NCBI GenBank assembly: GCA_046330435.1
Contig: JAXLST010000017.1
Span: forward strand, 62,001-126,000
Direction: 5' to 3'
Source of the DNA: Ga0077560 sp046330435
GTDB taxonomy: Bacteria > Actinomycetota > Thermoleophilia > Miltoncostaeales > Miltoncostaeaceae
DNA length: 64,000 bases
This document shows positions 8,113-16,680 of this stretch, in pieces (within the stretch, counting starts at the first letter, position 1; each line of letters begins with the position of its first letter). The notes under the pieces were generated by a model, which had not been told where the DNA came from, did not search any database, and saw only the letters and a list, made by a program, of their open reading frames with translations. Both the position numbers and the translations under genes were made by a program.

Positions 8113-9030
8113 ATGGCGCACGAGCAGCGGGAGACGCAGATCAACCCGACCGAGCAGGGCTACGTCCGCATCGGTGAGCTCAGCCGGCGTGTCGGCGTGA
8201 GTCACGACACCCTCCGCGCATGGGAGCGCCGCTACGGGCTGCTCAAGCCGGAGCGCACCGCGGGCGGCTTCCGGCTCTACACCCCCGCCGACGAGATGCG
8301 CATCGCGGAGATGCTACAGCTGCTCAAGCGAGAGCTCGCGCCGGCAAGGAGCCGCGCGCGGTCGCTCGCCGCCGTCGAGACCACCACCCCGGCGCCCACG
8401 GTCGGCGACCCATCACGGCGCTGCGCGACGCTGAAGCTTCGACCAGGCGACGGCACGCAGGCTCTGGACTACCTCTTCGCCCAGTACGAGCTCGACGTGC
8501 TGGTCACGCACTTCCTGCTGCCGTACCTGCGGGACCTCGGCGAGCGCTGGGCCGACGGCGTCACGGTGGCACAGGAGCACTTCGCCAGCACCGTCCTGCG
8601 CTCGCGGCTGCTGAGCCTCGCCCGGGACTGGGACGAGGGCGACGGCCCGCGGGCCCTGCTCGCGTGCCCCGCCGGGGAGCTGCACGACATCCCGCTCATC
8701 TGCCTGGGCCTGGCGCTCCACGGGCGCGGCTGGCGGGTCACGCTGCTGGGCAGCGACACGCCGACCGTCGACACGGTCGTGGAGACCGCCGTCGCCCTGC
8801 GGCCCGACGCCTGCGTGGTCTCCGCGGTCTTCACCGAGCACTTCGAGGCCGAGCTCGACGGCCTGCGCACGCTGGCCGCCACCACCAACGTCACCATCGC
8901 CGGGCCCGGCGCCAACCAGGGCATCGCCGAGGCCGTGGGCTGCGCGGTGGAGCCCGGGGACCCGGTCACGGTCGCCCGGCGCCTCACCGAGGCGCGCAGG
9001 ACCACGGCCTGGGTCCCGTCCGGCTCCGGT
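8113..9030 (+). CDS. CarH/LitR-like MerR-family B12-binding photoreceptor repressor (frameshifted, 3' end uncertain)
   Basis: Cobalamin-dependent light-sensing repressor. The N-terminal MerR helix-turn-helix (about residues 18-70) shows VRIGELSRRVGVSHDTLRAW and ERRYGLLKPERT. The helical cap domain has W...EH (RWADGVTVAQEHFAS: W-x8-EH, against W-x9-EH in CarH). The B12 domain has GELHDIPL with the expected lower-ligand His, followed by GWRVTLLGSDTP. Around 8330-8460 the linker drifts through other frames (PITALRDA is out of frame) and returns, implying compensating indels. ATG 8113 is preferred; the frame extends 20 codons upstream. The frame stays open to 9747 only because it runs antisense through nhaA; family similarity ends near 9030. 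Confidence 0.82.
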
Positions 9031-10253
9031 CCGGCCGGCGAGCAGCAGGATCGCGGCGCCGGGCGCGGCGGCCAGCGAGGCGGCGACGATGCCCACCGCG
9101 GGCCTCGTCCGCGGCAGGTCGCCGAAGGCGAGGCTGGAGACGAACACCGACACGGTGAACCCGATGCCCGCGAGGCCCGCGACGCCCGCGACGTGCGGCC
9201 GGATCCCGGCAGGCAGGTCGCCCAGGCCCAGCCGCACCGCCACCAGGTCCCGAGCGTGACGCCGGCGAGCTTGCCGCCCACCAGCCCCAGCACGACGCCG
9301 AGCGTCACGGGGCTGTCGGCCGCCGCCCGCGGCGCGTCCCCGTCGAGCGGCACGCCGGCCCAGGCCAGGGCGAACAGCAGGGCGACGAACGCCGAGCAGG
9401 GGTGCATCACGGCCTCCAGCCGCTCGGCGAGCGGCACGGCCTGCCGGCGAGGTCGTCCATGCGCCGCCACCCGTACAGGGCCTCGCCCCGCGACGGCCCG
9501 GTCCAGGTCCTCCGCGACCCGGCACGCGCCGGCGGCCTCCGCCGGGTCCGTCAAGGGCCGCACCGGCATGAGCAGGCCCAGGGCGACCCCCGCGATGGTG
9601 GGGCTCCGCCCGAGCGGACATGAACGCCCAGCCGCCAGCAGGGCGTACGGCACCACGAGCCGGACCCGCCAGGCGAGCATCACCCCCACCCCGGCGATGC
9701 AGCCCGCCACGGCCAGCAGGTACAGCGGCTCGATGCCGCCCGAGTAGAAGACGGCGATCACGATGATCGCCCCGATGTCGTCGATCACGGCGATCGCCAG
9801 CAGGAACGCCCCGAGCGTGCGCGGCACCCGGCGGCTCATGAGCGACAGCACGCCCACGGCGAAGGCGATGTCGGTGGCCATGGGGATCCCCACCCGCCGG
9901 GCCGTCCCCGCCGGCGTTGAACGCCGTGTAGACCAGCGCCGGCACCGCCATCCCCCCGAGGGCCGCGAAGAACGGCACCCGCGCGACGCGGCGGTCGGCG
10001 AGCTCGCCGATCGTGAGCTCCCGCTTGATCTCGAGGCCCGACGAAGAAGAACACGGCCATGAGGCCGTCCTTAGCGAGCTTCTGCAGGGTCGTGCGCCGA
10101 CCAGTCGCCCACCCCGGATGTCGATCCCGGTGCCCACAGGTCGGCGTAGCTGGAGGCGTGCAGGTTCGCCCACAGCAGCGCCGCGGCGGCGGCCGCGGCC
10201 AGCACGAGGCCGCTGGCGGACTCGGTGTGGAGGAACTGCTGCACCGGCTCCAT
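8984..10253 (-). pseudogene. nhaA: Na+/H+ antiporter NhaA, broken by several frameshifts
   Basis: Membrane sodium/proton antiporter remnants appear in order but in changing frames: MEPVQQFLHTESASG start at 10253; LAKDGLMAVFFFV; LEIKRELTIGELADRR; GIPMATDIAFAVGVLSLMSR with the essential Asp pair region and AIAVIDDIGAIIVIAVFYSG; FVALLFALAWAGVPLDGD; GFTVSVFVSSLAFGD; and a last helix AAILLLAG. At least five indels are needed to join them. Conserved residues survive inside each piece, which favours consensus errors over long decay. The end is set at the first stop reachable after the last helix (8984) and is uncertain. It is tail-to-tail with the carH-like gene and divergent from the photolyase. 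Confidence 0.85.
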
Positions 10254-10385
10254 GAGCCGCCGGGCGCGGGCCGGCGGCGAGGATGCGGGGGCAGGGCGTC
10301 CACTCGGGGCGATGGTACCCGCCGCTCCCCCTTTTCAATCCGTGCCCGCCGGGACACTGGCCCTTCCCTGTAACCCGCCCCCGCA

Positions 10386-11772
10386 ATCGTCTGGTTCCGC
10401 CGCGATCTGCGGCTCGCCGACAACCCCGCCCTGCTCGACGCCGCCGAGGCCAGCCCCGTGGTGTGCCTGTGGGTCGCCGACCCCGTCATCCTGGGCCGCC
10501 GCCACCGCCGCCCCCGCGCGGCTGCGGTTCCTGCGCGCCGGCCTGGAGGCCCTCGACGCGGCGCTGCGCGAGCGGGGATCCCGCCTGGTCGTGCGCAACG
10601 GGGACCCGGAGGACGTGGTCCCCGCCGTCGCCGCCGAGTGCGGCGCCGGCACCGTGCGGTGGGCGCGCGAGGTCTCGCCGCTGGGGCGGGCGCGCGACGT
10701 CCGTGTGGCCGCCGCCCTGGAGCGGGCCGGCGTGGCGGGCGTCGAATGCCCGGGGGACATGGTCGCCTCCCCGGAGGACCTGCCCGGCTCCTCCGGGGAG
10801 GGCTACCTGGTGTTCACGCCGTTCAGCCGCGTGTGGATGGAGTCACCGCTGCCGGCGCACCGCCCGGCGCCGGAGCGCATCGACGGGCCGGAGCTCCCGT
10901 CCGACGGCCTGGGCGCCCTGCCGGACGGCGAGCCGCTCATCCCCGCCGGACCCGACGCCGCCCGGGAGGTCCTCGTCGACTTCATCCGCCGTGGGGCCGC
11001 GGACCGCTACGGCGACGGCCGCAACGCGGTCGCCCACCCCGGGACGTCACGGCTGTCGGCCTACCTGCGGTTCGGGATGGTCACCGGCGCCCAGATCGGC
11101 CGCGCGCTGGGCCTGCCGGGCGAGATCTCCCGGGGGCGCATGGCGTTCTGGCGGCAGGTCTGCTGGCGCGAGTTCTACCACCACCATCTGTACCGGCACC
11201 CCGAGGTGGCGCGCATGGCGCTGCAGCCCAAGCTGCGGGACGTGCGCTGGGACCACGACCCGGTGCTGCTGGAGGCCTGGCGCGCGGGCCGCACCGGCTA
11301 CCCCTTCGTGGACGCCGGGATGCGGCAGCTGGCCGCCGAGGGCTGGGTGCACAACCGGGCGCGCATGGTGGTGGCCTCGTTCCTGGTGAAGGACCTGCTC
11401 ATCGACTGGCGTGTCGGCGAGACCGTGTTCATGCAGGGACTCCTGGACGGCGACCCGGCGAACAACAACGGCGGCTGGCAGTGGACCGCCGGGACCGGGA
11501 CCGATGCGGCCCCCTACTTCCGGGTCTTCAACCCCGTCCTGCAGGGCAAGAAGTTCGACCCGGACGGCGCCTACGTGCGGCGGTGGGTCCCGGAGTTGCG
11601 GGACGTGCCGGACGAGCGCGTCCACGAGCCGTGGCGCATGACCGAGGAGCAGCAGCGCGCCGCCGGCTGCGTGCTGGGACGCGACTACCCGCATCGCGTG
11701 GTGGACCACGCCGAGCGGCGGGAGGCGGTGCTGGAGCGTTACCGGGAGGCCGGGGGGACGGCCTCCCGGTAA
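10386..11772 (+). CDS. phr: Deoxyribodipyrimidine photolyase (5' end frameshifted)
   Basis: Light-driven flavoenzyme that splits cyclobutane pyrimidine dimers. The N-terminal alpha/beta antenna domain begins IVWFRRDLRLADNPALLDA; the C-terminal FAD domain shows FWRQVCWREFYHHHLYRHPE, GWVHNRARMVV and DPANNNGGWQWTAGTGTDAA. The first roughly 40 codons are in a different frame from the rest, with a shift near 10500-10515, and no start codon lies in frame between the TAA at 10371 and residue I, so the true start is also disturbed. From about 10520 to the TAA at 11772 the frame is clean. Placed between nhaA and a small protein with a CarH-like operator, in keeping with light-controlled repair. Confidence 0.93.
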
Positions 11773-11774
11773 CG
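11737..11774 (+). terminator. Strong hairpin over the photolyase stop codon
   Basis: A perfect 15-bp stem, CGTTACCGGGAGGCC against GGCCTCCCGGTAACG, with an 8-nt loop (11752-11759). The right arm contains the TAA stop. There is no T-tract, which is normal for very GC-rich genomes. It probably ends phr transcription and may also act on the converging gene. Confidence 0.7.
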
Positions 11775-11921
11775 GAACCTTGCGCGCCACCGGGCGTGCA
11801 CGGCACAGCCCCGTGGCGCTCCAGACGGGCGACGCCCGAGGGGGAGCGGGCGGCGACGTCCCGAGCCCTGCGCGCCACCGGGAGGAGGGGCCGTCCCGGT
11901 GGCACAAGATCGGCGGCGATT

Positions 11922-12353
11922 CTACGCCACGTACAGCCCGCGGTGCGCGGGCGGGATCACGTCCTCGAGGTGCTTGTGGGACGGGCAGAACCGGGAGCCC
12001 CGCAGCGGCTCGCGGCCGCACGGCTTGCCCTTGCGGTTGATCGACGCGCACCGCAGCGCCGTGGCGCGGCCGGCGTCCGGGCCCACCTCGGCCTCGAGCC
12101 GCTCGAGGGCCGCCTGCACGTGGTCCTCGATGATGCGGTAGGCCTGCAGCTGCTCCTGCAGCGGGAAGAGGAACCGCACCTGGGCGAACAGGTGCCGCGC
12201 GGGACGGGGGTACCGCCGCAGGTCGCGGGCGATGCGCTCCACGGTCTGCTCGCAGGCCGCCAGGAGCAGCCGCTCGGACCGGCCGGGCTGGCGCGGGTCG
12301 GGGATGACGCTCGGCTTGAGCGCGCGGTACAGGTCACGACTGAGCTCGTACAC
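11922..12353 (-). CDS. Small Cys/His-motif protein under a CarH-like operator; function unknown
   Basis: 143 aa. The N-terminal two thirds are helical (RSERLLLAACEQTVERIARD onward) with no family I recognise. The C-terminus has a compact C-x8-C-x10-C-x2-H pattern (CASINRKGKPC, FCPSH) typical of small zinc-binding modules. GTG start with a good GGAGG 5 nt upstream. Upstream, at 12425-12451, lie three 11-bp direct repeats matching the operator layout of CarH, one of them overlapping a TTGACA. The CarH-like regulator and photolyase are 1-4 kb away, so a light-induced role is inferred. It converges with phr. Confidence 0.7.
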   Translation of the reverse strand: MYELSRDLYRALKPSVIPDPRQPGRSERLLLAACEQTVERIARDLRRYPRPARHLFAQVRFLFPLQEQLQAYRIIEDHVQAALERLEAEVGPDAGRATALRCASINRKGKPCGREPLRGSRFCPSHKHLEDVIPPAHRGLYVA

Positions 12354-12424
12354 CTTCGCCTCCGGTCTGCGGCTGGCCGTCCTCCAGGGGACGCAGGTGC
12401 AGCGTCTCAGGTGGACCTCATGTG

Positions 12425-12457
12425 TGTCAAGAGCTTGTCCAGGGTTTGTCTGAACTC
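12425..12457 (-). promoter_or_regulatory. Triple 11-bp direct-repeat operator (CarH type) overlapping a -35 element
   Basis: On the + strand TGTC occurs at 12425, 12436 and 12447, exactly 11 bp apart: TGTCAAGAGCT, TGTCCAGGGTT, TGTCTGAACTC. Read on the minus strand these are ...ACA repeats, the layout reported for Thermus CarH, and the last is TTGACA (12430-12425), a perfect -35. No good -10 is visible. The first gene downstream is the 143-aa Cys/His protein. Confidence 0.55.
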
Positions 12458-12460
12458 TGG

Positions 12461-12637
12461 TCAGCCCTCTGAGGTCTCGTTACCCCCCTCCCACGCCTCC
12501 GTAACGTCCAGCCTGCCGGGCTGCTCCTCGGCCAGGTTCCGGAAGCCCGCGAACGGACCCGCCGGGCCCGCGCCGGGCCAGCCGTCCGGGATCTCGCGTG
12601 CGATCCCCGTGGTCGCGACGGTCGGGTCGTCGCCCAT
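12461..12637 (-). CDS. Small hypothetical protein (58 aa)
   Basis: Begins MGDDPTVATTGIARE and ends in an acidic stretch; soluble, with no recognised domain. The ATG at 12637 has a strong GGGAGGTGG 6-8 nt upstream, the main evidence that it is real. An in-frame ATG six codons upstream is possible but poorly spaced. It lies upstream of the CarH-type operator and downstream of birA on the same strand. Confidence 0.45.
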   Translation of the reverse strand: MGDDPTVATTGIAREIPDGWPGAGPAGPFAGFRNLAEEQPGRLDVTEAWEGGNETSEG

Positions 12638-12728
12638 GGTGCCCACCTCCCGCATAGGTGATCTGCGGGCGAGCGTGACACCCGTGCCCGGGCCGGTCAA
12701 CGGGGCTTCCCCCGAACCGTGCGAACGG

Positions 12729-13523
12729 TCAGGCCGCCCCGTCCACACCGGTCACCTCGCCGCCGGTGAGGCGACGTTCCGAGCCGTCGGGAAGCACGAC
12801 CCGCAGGGCGCCGTCCCCGGCCAGGCCCGCGGCGGTGCCGGTGACCTCGCCTCCCGGGGCCCCCACGGTCACCGGCCGGCCGGCGAGGGCGTCCATGTCC
12901 GCGAAGGCCGCCAGCACGCCGGCCTCGTCGCCCCCGTACCAGCCGGCGATGCGCGCCGACAGCGCGGTGAGCAGCGAGGCCAGCAGCTCGGTGCGGGACA
13001 CCGCCACGCCGGGGGCGTCGGCCACCGCCGCGGGCGTCCACCGCCCGCCGGTGAGCCGGGGCACGCCGGAGACGTTGATGCCGATGCCGACCACCGCCCA
13101 GTCGACGCGGTCGCGGTCCGCGGCGATCTCGCACAGGATGCCGCCGAGCTTGCGGTCCCCCAGCAGCAGGTCGTTGGGCCAGCAGATCCGCACCGGCACC
13201 CCGTGCGCGGCGAGGCCCTCGGCGGCCCCGACGGCGACGACGATGGGCAGCAGCCCCGCGTCCGCCGGGGCCATCGGGGGGCGCAGGAGCACCGAGAACA
13301 GCAGCGCCTCGCCGGCGCCGTCCTCCCACACCCGGCCGCGCCGGCCGCGCCCCGCGGTCTGGTGGTCGGCGCCCATCACGACGCCCTCGGGGTCGCCGCG
13401 GCGGGCGCGCGCGGCCAGCAGGTCGTTGGTCGAGGTCACCTCGTGCGCCCACAGCACCGGCCCCGACACCGGCGGGCGCAGGCGAGCGGCGACGGCCGCG
13501 GCGTCGACGGCGTCACCCGCCAT
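12729..13523 (-). CDS. birA: Biotin--[acetyl-CoA carboxylase] ligase, no DNA-binding domain
   Basis: Attaches biotin to carboxylase carrier domains through biotinyl-AMP. The 264-aa product has the adenylate-binding loop GRGRRGR (58-64), the KLGGILCE catalytic segment and a C-terminal SH3-like domain (PVTVGAPGGEV onward). There is no N-terminal winged helix, so it cannot act as the E. coli-type BirA repressor. The ATG overlaps the 3' end of the amidohydrolase by 11 nt, and bioY is the gene before that: uptake and use of biotin in one operon. Confidence 0.95.
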   Translation of the reverse strand: MAGDAVDAAAVAARLRPPVSGPVLWAHEVTSTNDLLAARARRGDPEGVVMGADHQTAGRGRRGRVWEDGAGEALLFSVLLRPPMAPADAGLLPIVVAVGAAEGLAAHGVPVRICWPNDLLLGDRKLGGILCEIAADRDRVDWAVVGIGINVSGVPRLTGGRWTPAAVADAPGVAVSRTELLASLLTALSARIAGWYGGDEAGVLAAFADMDALAGRPVTVGAPGGEVTGTAAGLAGDGALRVVLPDGSERRLTGGEVTGVDGAA

Positions 13524-15146
13524 GGGTCACCTCCCCCGCGCTCACGGTGAGGGTCACCGGCAGCGCCGGCAGCTCGTCGGCGGGCAGTGTCACGGGGTCC
13601 GCGGCGAACCCGGTGAGGTCCGCACGCATGCCGGGGGCCACCCGGCCGCTCACGGCCTCCTCCCCCGCCACCCACGCGGCGGCGGCCGTGTACCCGGCCA
13701 GCGCCTCCTCCCCGGTCATCGCCTGGTCGGGACGGTACGGCGCGTCCCCGGAGCCGGGACGGCGCCGCAGCCGCGCCCACGCCATGCCCACGCGGGGATC
13801 GGCCGGGGTCACCGGCCAGTCGGATCCCAGCGCGACCACGGCGCCGGCGTCCATGAGGTCGCGCACCGGCCATCCGCGACCGGCCTGCCTGGCCCGAGGC
13901 GCCGCGACCAGTCGTCGTCCCCGCCCGGGCGCACGCCCTCGCAGTGCAGGGGCTGCATGCTGGCCGCCACGCCGTGCGCGGCGAACCGCGGCAGGTCGGC
14001 GGGGTCAAGGGTCTCGACGTGCTCCACGCGGTGCCGGGCGGTGCGGCCGGGCGTCGCGCGCGGCGGCGCCGCGGCGTACGCCGCAAGGGCGACTTCGATG
14101 GCCCGGTCGCCGATGGCGTGCGTGGTGCACCCCAGGCCGGCTGCCGCGCCCAGGGCCACGGCCCGCCGGTACCGCTCCGGGTCGGGCCAGAAGGGGTGGG
14201 TGCCCTCCCCGCGGGTGTCCGGGGCCTTGAGCCATGCGGTGCCGCTGCCCACCACGCCGTCCAGGAAGAACTTGAGCGCCCCGGTGCGCCAGCGTCCGCC
14301 GCCGGGCGCCGAGCCGCGCCGCACGGCGTCCTCCAGGGCGTCGTCGTCCATCTCCGGCTTCACCCACACGTGCAGCAGGAGCCGCACGGGCAGCCGCCCG
14401 GACGCGTCCATCGCCGCGAGGTCGCCCGCGTCGTTGGGGTGGTCGTCCATCACGTGGGCGCCCGTGATGCCCATGGCCGCCATGTCCCGCAGGGTGCGCA
14501 GGTAGCGCTCGCGCCGCTGCTCCGGGGTCTGCTGCGGGAAGGCGGTGCGCACCGCCTCCATCGCCGTGGGCTCGCGCAGCTCCCCGGTGGGCGTGCCGTC
14601 GGGGTCGCACACCACCTGGGAGGCATCCCCGAACGCGACGGCGCCGGTGATGCCGGCGGCCGCCAGCGCGGCGCGCGTGGCGAGGGCGCCGTGGCCGTCG
14701 CGGAACGTGAGGAACGCCGGCCGGCCGCCGACGGCGTCCTCGATGGCCGCCGCCCGGGGCCCGTCGCCGAACCAGCCGCGGCGCAGGCCGTGGCCGATCA
14801 CCCAGTCCCCTGGCCCCCGGTCCGCGGCGACCCTCGCGAGCTCGGCGCGGGCGTCCTCGAGGCTCCTGGCCGACGAGAGGTCGGCGTCCCGGGCCGCGCG
14901 CGACCCCCACAGGGGATGGCAGTGGGCGTCCACCAGGCCGGGCACCAGGTGGGTGCCGCGGGCGTCGACGACGCACGTCGCCGCGTCGCACGCGGCGCGG
15001 ACCTCGGCGTCGTCACCCACGACGGCGAACACGCCGTCGCGGACGGCGACCGCGGTGGCCCATGGACGGGCCGGGTCGCCGGTCCGGATCCGCGCGCCCA
15101 CGACCGCCAGGTCGGCGGCCGTGCGGCGCGCGGGCACCCCGGTCAC
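13513..15146 (-). CDS. YtcJ-like metal-dependent amidohydrolase (one frameshift)
   Basis: Amidohydro_3-type TIM-barrel hydrolase. It shows the metal-binding DAHCHP near residue 80, KFFLDGVVGSGTAW, an internal HAIGD, HRVEHVETL and, after a frame change, the barrel-closing GSDWPVTPADPR. The frame slips once near 13870-13890 (RLGPG to VRDLMDAGAV), so the sequence as given encodes two pieces: 13809-15146 and 13513-13866. GTG 15146 overlaps the bioY stop by 4 nt. Its place between bioY and birA suggests a biotin-linked substrate such as a biotin amide, but this is inference; the family has very varied substrates. Confidence 0.85.
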
Positions 15147-15742
15147 CCCTTGAAGCGCTCGACCGCCTTCCACGCCAGGGGCAGCAGCGCCCCGGCGAGG
15201 TAGAGCTTGAGGACCTCGCCCGGCACGAACGGGTAGAGGCCGGCCTCCAGGACGTCGGAGAGGCCGTTGGGCAGGCCGTTGTCACCGAGCCACCAGGCGA
15301 GCCAGGACAGGCCGACGGCGAAGATGATGACGTTGCCCGTGAGCATCGCGGAGACCGAGCTGCTGAAGCTCTGGTCCCACTTCCGCTCCGCGAGGAATCC
15401 GATGACCAGGCCGGCGACGATGAAGCCCAGCAGGTACCCGCCGGTGGCGCCCCTCACGATGTCCCAGCCGCTCGACTGGTCCGCGTAGACGGGCAGGCCG
15501 ACGAGGCCGAGGAACAGGTAGGTGAGCATGCTCAGCGACCCGAGGACGGAGCCCAGGGACGCGGCGACCAGCAGCACGCCGAAGGTCTGCCCCGTGAGCG
15601 GGACGGGCGTGAACGGCAGGGGGATGGAGATCTGCGCGGTGAGCGCGACGAAGAGCGCGCCGCCCAGCACGAGGAGCGCGCTGGTGGCGACGTTGACGCG
15701 CGGGAAGACCGCGCGCCGCAGGGTGGCGGTGGTGGCTGACAT
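15143..15742 (-). CDS. bioY: Biotin transporter substrate-binding membrane protein BioY
   Basis: S-component of an ECF-type vitamin importer in the cytoplasmic membrane; 199 aa with about six hydrophobic helices. The family signature is clear: IPLPFTPVPLTGQTFGVLL in the first half, GATGGYLLGF in the middle and FVPGEVLKLYLA near the end. No biotin-dedicated bioM/bioN genes are adjacent, so it may use shared energising subunits or act alone. ATG at 15742. First gene of a bioY-amidohydrolase-birA operon with overlapping junctions. Confidence 0.95.
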   Translation of the reverse strand: MSATTATLRRAVFPRVNVATSALLVLGGALFVALTAQISIPLPFTPVPLTGQTFGVLLVAASLGSVLGSLSMLTYLFLGLVGLPVYADQSSGWDIVRGATGGYLLGFIVAGLVIGFLAERKWDQSFSSSVSAMLTGNVIIFAVGLSWLAWWLGDNGLPNGLSDVLEAGLYPFVPGEVLKLYLAGALLPLAWKAVERFKG

Positions 15743-15792
15743 GGCCGGGGATGCTACAGCCCGGGCATGCCGCCGACCCGGGCCCGGCGCGG

Positions 15793-15891
15793 TCAGGTGA
15801 GGGCGGTGAACAGGGCGTCGCCCGCCCAGACGCCCACGAGCGCGGCCAGCGCGTAGACGCCGCCCAGGATGAGCCGGCCGCGCGCGCTCAT
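15793..15891 (-). CDS. 32-residue single-span membrane peptide
   Basis: Begins MSARGRLILGGVYALAALVG: one hydrophobic helix behind a short positively charged N-terminus. Its ATG overlaps the stop of the SHOCT gene (ATGA, 4 nt), so it is probably translationally coupled to it. No homologue recognised. It could be a small partner of the SHOCT protein or a chance frame. Confidence 0.5.
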   Translation of the reverse strand: MSARGRLILGGVYALAALVGVWAGDALFTALT

Positions 15892-16595
15892 GCGCCTCCT
15901 CCGCCCAGGATGCGGTCCTTGGCGGCCCGGTATTCGGCCGCGTCGAGCGCGCCCGACCGGTGCAGCTCCGCGAGCCGCTCGAGGGCCGCGACCATGTCGT
16001 CCGGATCGCCCGCCGCGGCGGCGGGAACCGGCGTGGCCATGGGCGCCGCATGGGCCGCCCGGTTCGCCACGTCGATCATGCTCTCCACCTGGCGGCGCGT
16101 GACGCCGCCGGTGCCGGTGAACATCCGCGGACCGCGCTGGGCGGCGCCGGTGAGCCCGTCGCGCATCGGCTTCCACCCGAGGACCGCCAGCAGCGGGAGG
16201 CCGCCCATGAGCATGAAGATCACGCCCGGCACCAGCCAGCCCGCCACCATCCCGGACCGGTCCGGCGGATTGAACCCGTAGTCCAGGAAGTTCCACCCCA
16301 GGGACAGGAACAGGGCCGGCCAGGCCAGCATCCACGGCCGGGGGCCGCCCTTCGGCGCGCAGACGACGTGCAGCCCAAGCCCGATGAGGCCCATGAAGAT
16401 GCCGAGGGGCATCACCAGCCCCAGGCCGTCCGGGCACTCCTGCACCAGCGTGAGCGCGGTGTTCCCGCTGCCGCAGACGCCCCCGACGTCCATCACGGCC
16501 CGCATCCCGCGCCACACGATGGTGATGCCGGCCGCGATACCGGCGAACCCGATGACCGAGAGCGCAATACGTACGGATGACGGCGGAGCTGCCAT
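15888..16595 (-). CDS. Membrane protein with C-terminal SHOCT domain
   Basis: 235 aa. An N-terminal segment with about four hydrophobic stretches includes ALSVIGFAGIAAGITIVW, GLVMPLGIFMGLIGLGLHVV and VIFMLMGGLPLLAVLGW. A Pro/Ala linker leads to a SHOCT helix-turn module (VAALERLAELHRSGALDAAE ...YRAAKDRIL), known as a short oligomerisation tail. Cys residues in the first extracytoplasmic loop (GVCGSGNTALTLVQECPDG) could form a disulfide. Divergent from the NarL regulator at 16681; coupled to the 32-aa peptide. Confidence 0.75.
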   Translation of the reverse strand: MAAPPSSVRIALSVIGFAGIAAGITIVWRGMRAVMDVGGVCGSGNTALTLVQECPDGLGLVMPLGIFMGLIGLGLHVVCAPKGGPRPWMLAWPALFLSLGWNFLDYGFNPPDRSGMVAGWLVPGVIFMLMGGLPLLAVLGWKPMRDGLTGAAQRGPRMFTGTGGVTRRQVESMIDVANRAAHAAPMATPVPAAAAGDPDDMVAALERLAELHRSGALDAAEYRAAKDRILGGGGA

Positions 16596-16680
16596 GTGTT
16601 CTGATCTCACCACACGGTGCTGGACGGATCCCCCCGCATTCGTCGAGTTCCCGCCGTGTGCCGAGGTAAGGGGGCGGGCG

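Noticed and set aside
9030..9747. Extension of the CarH-like frame to 564 codons
   Set aside because: This part runs antisense through nhaA and has no family similarity; the open frame is a composition effect plus missing stop.
15743..15792. Biotin riboswitch or BirA operator before bioY
   Set aside because: Spacer too short and no dyad; BirA here lacks a DNA-binding domain.
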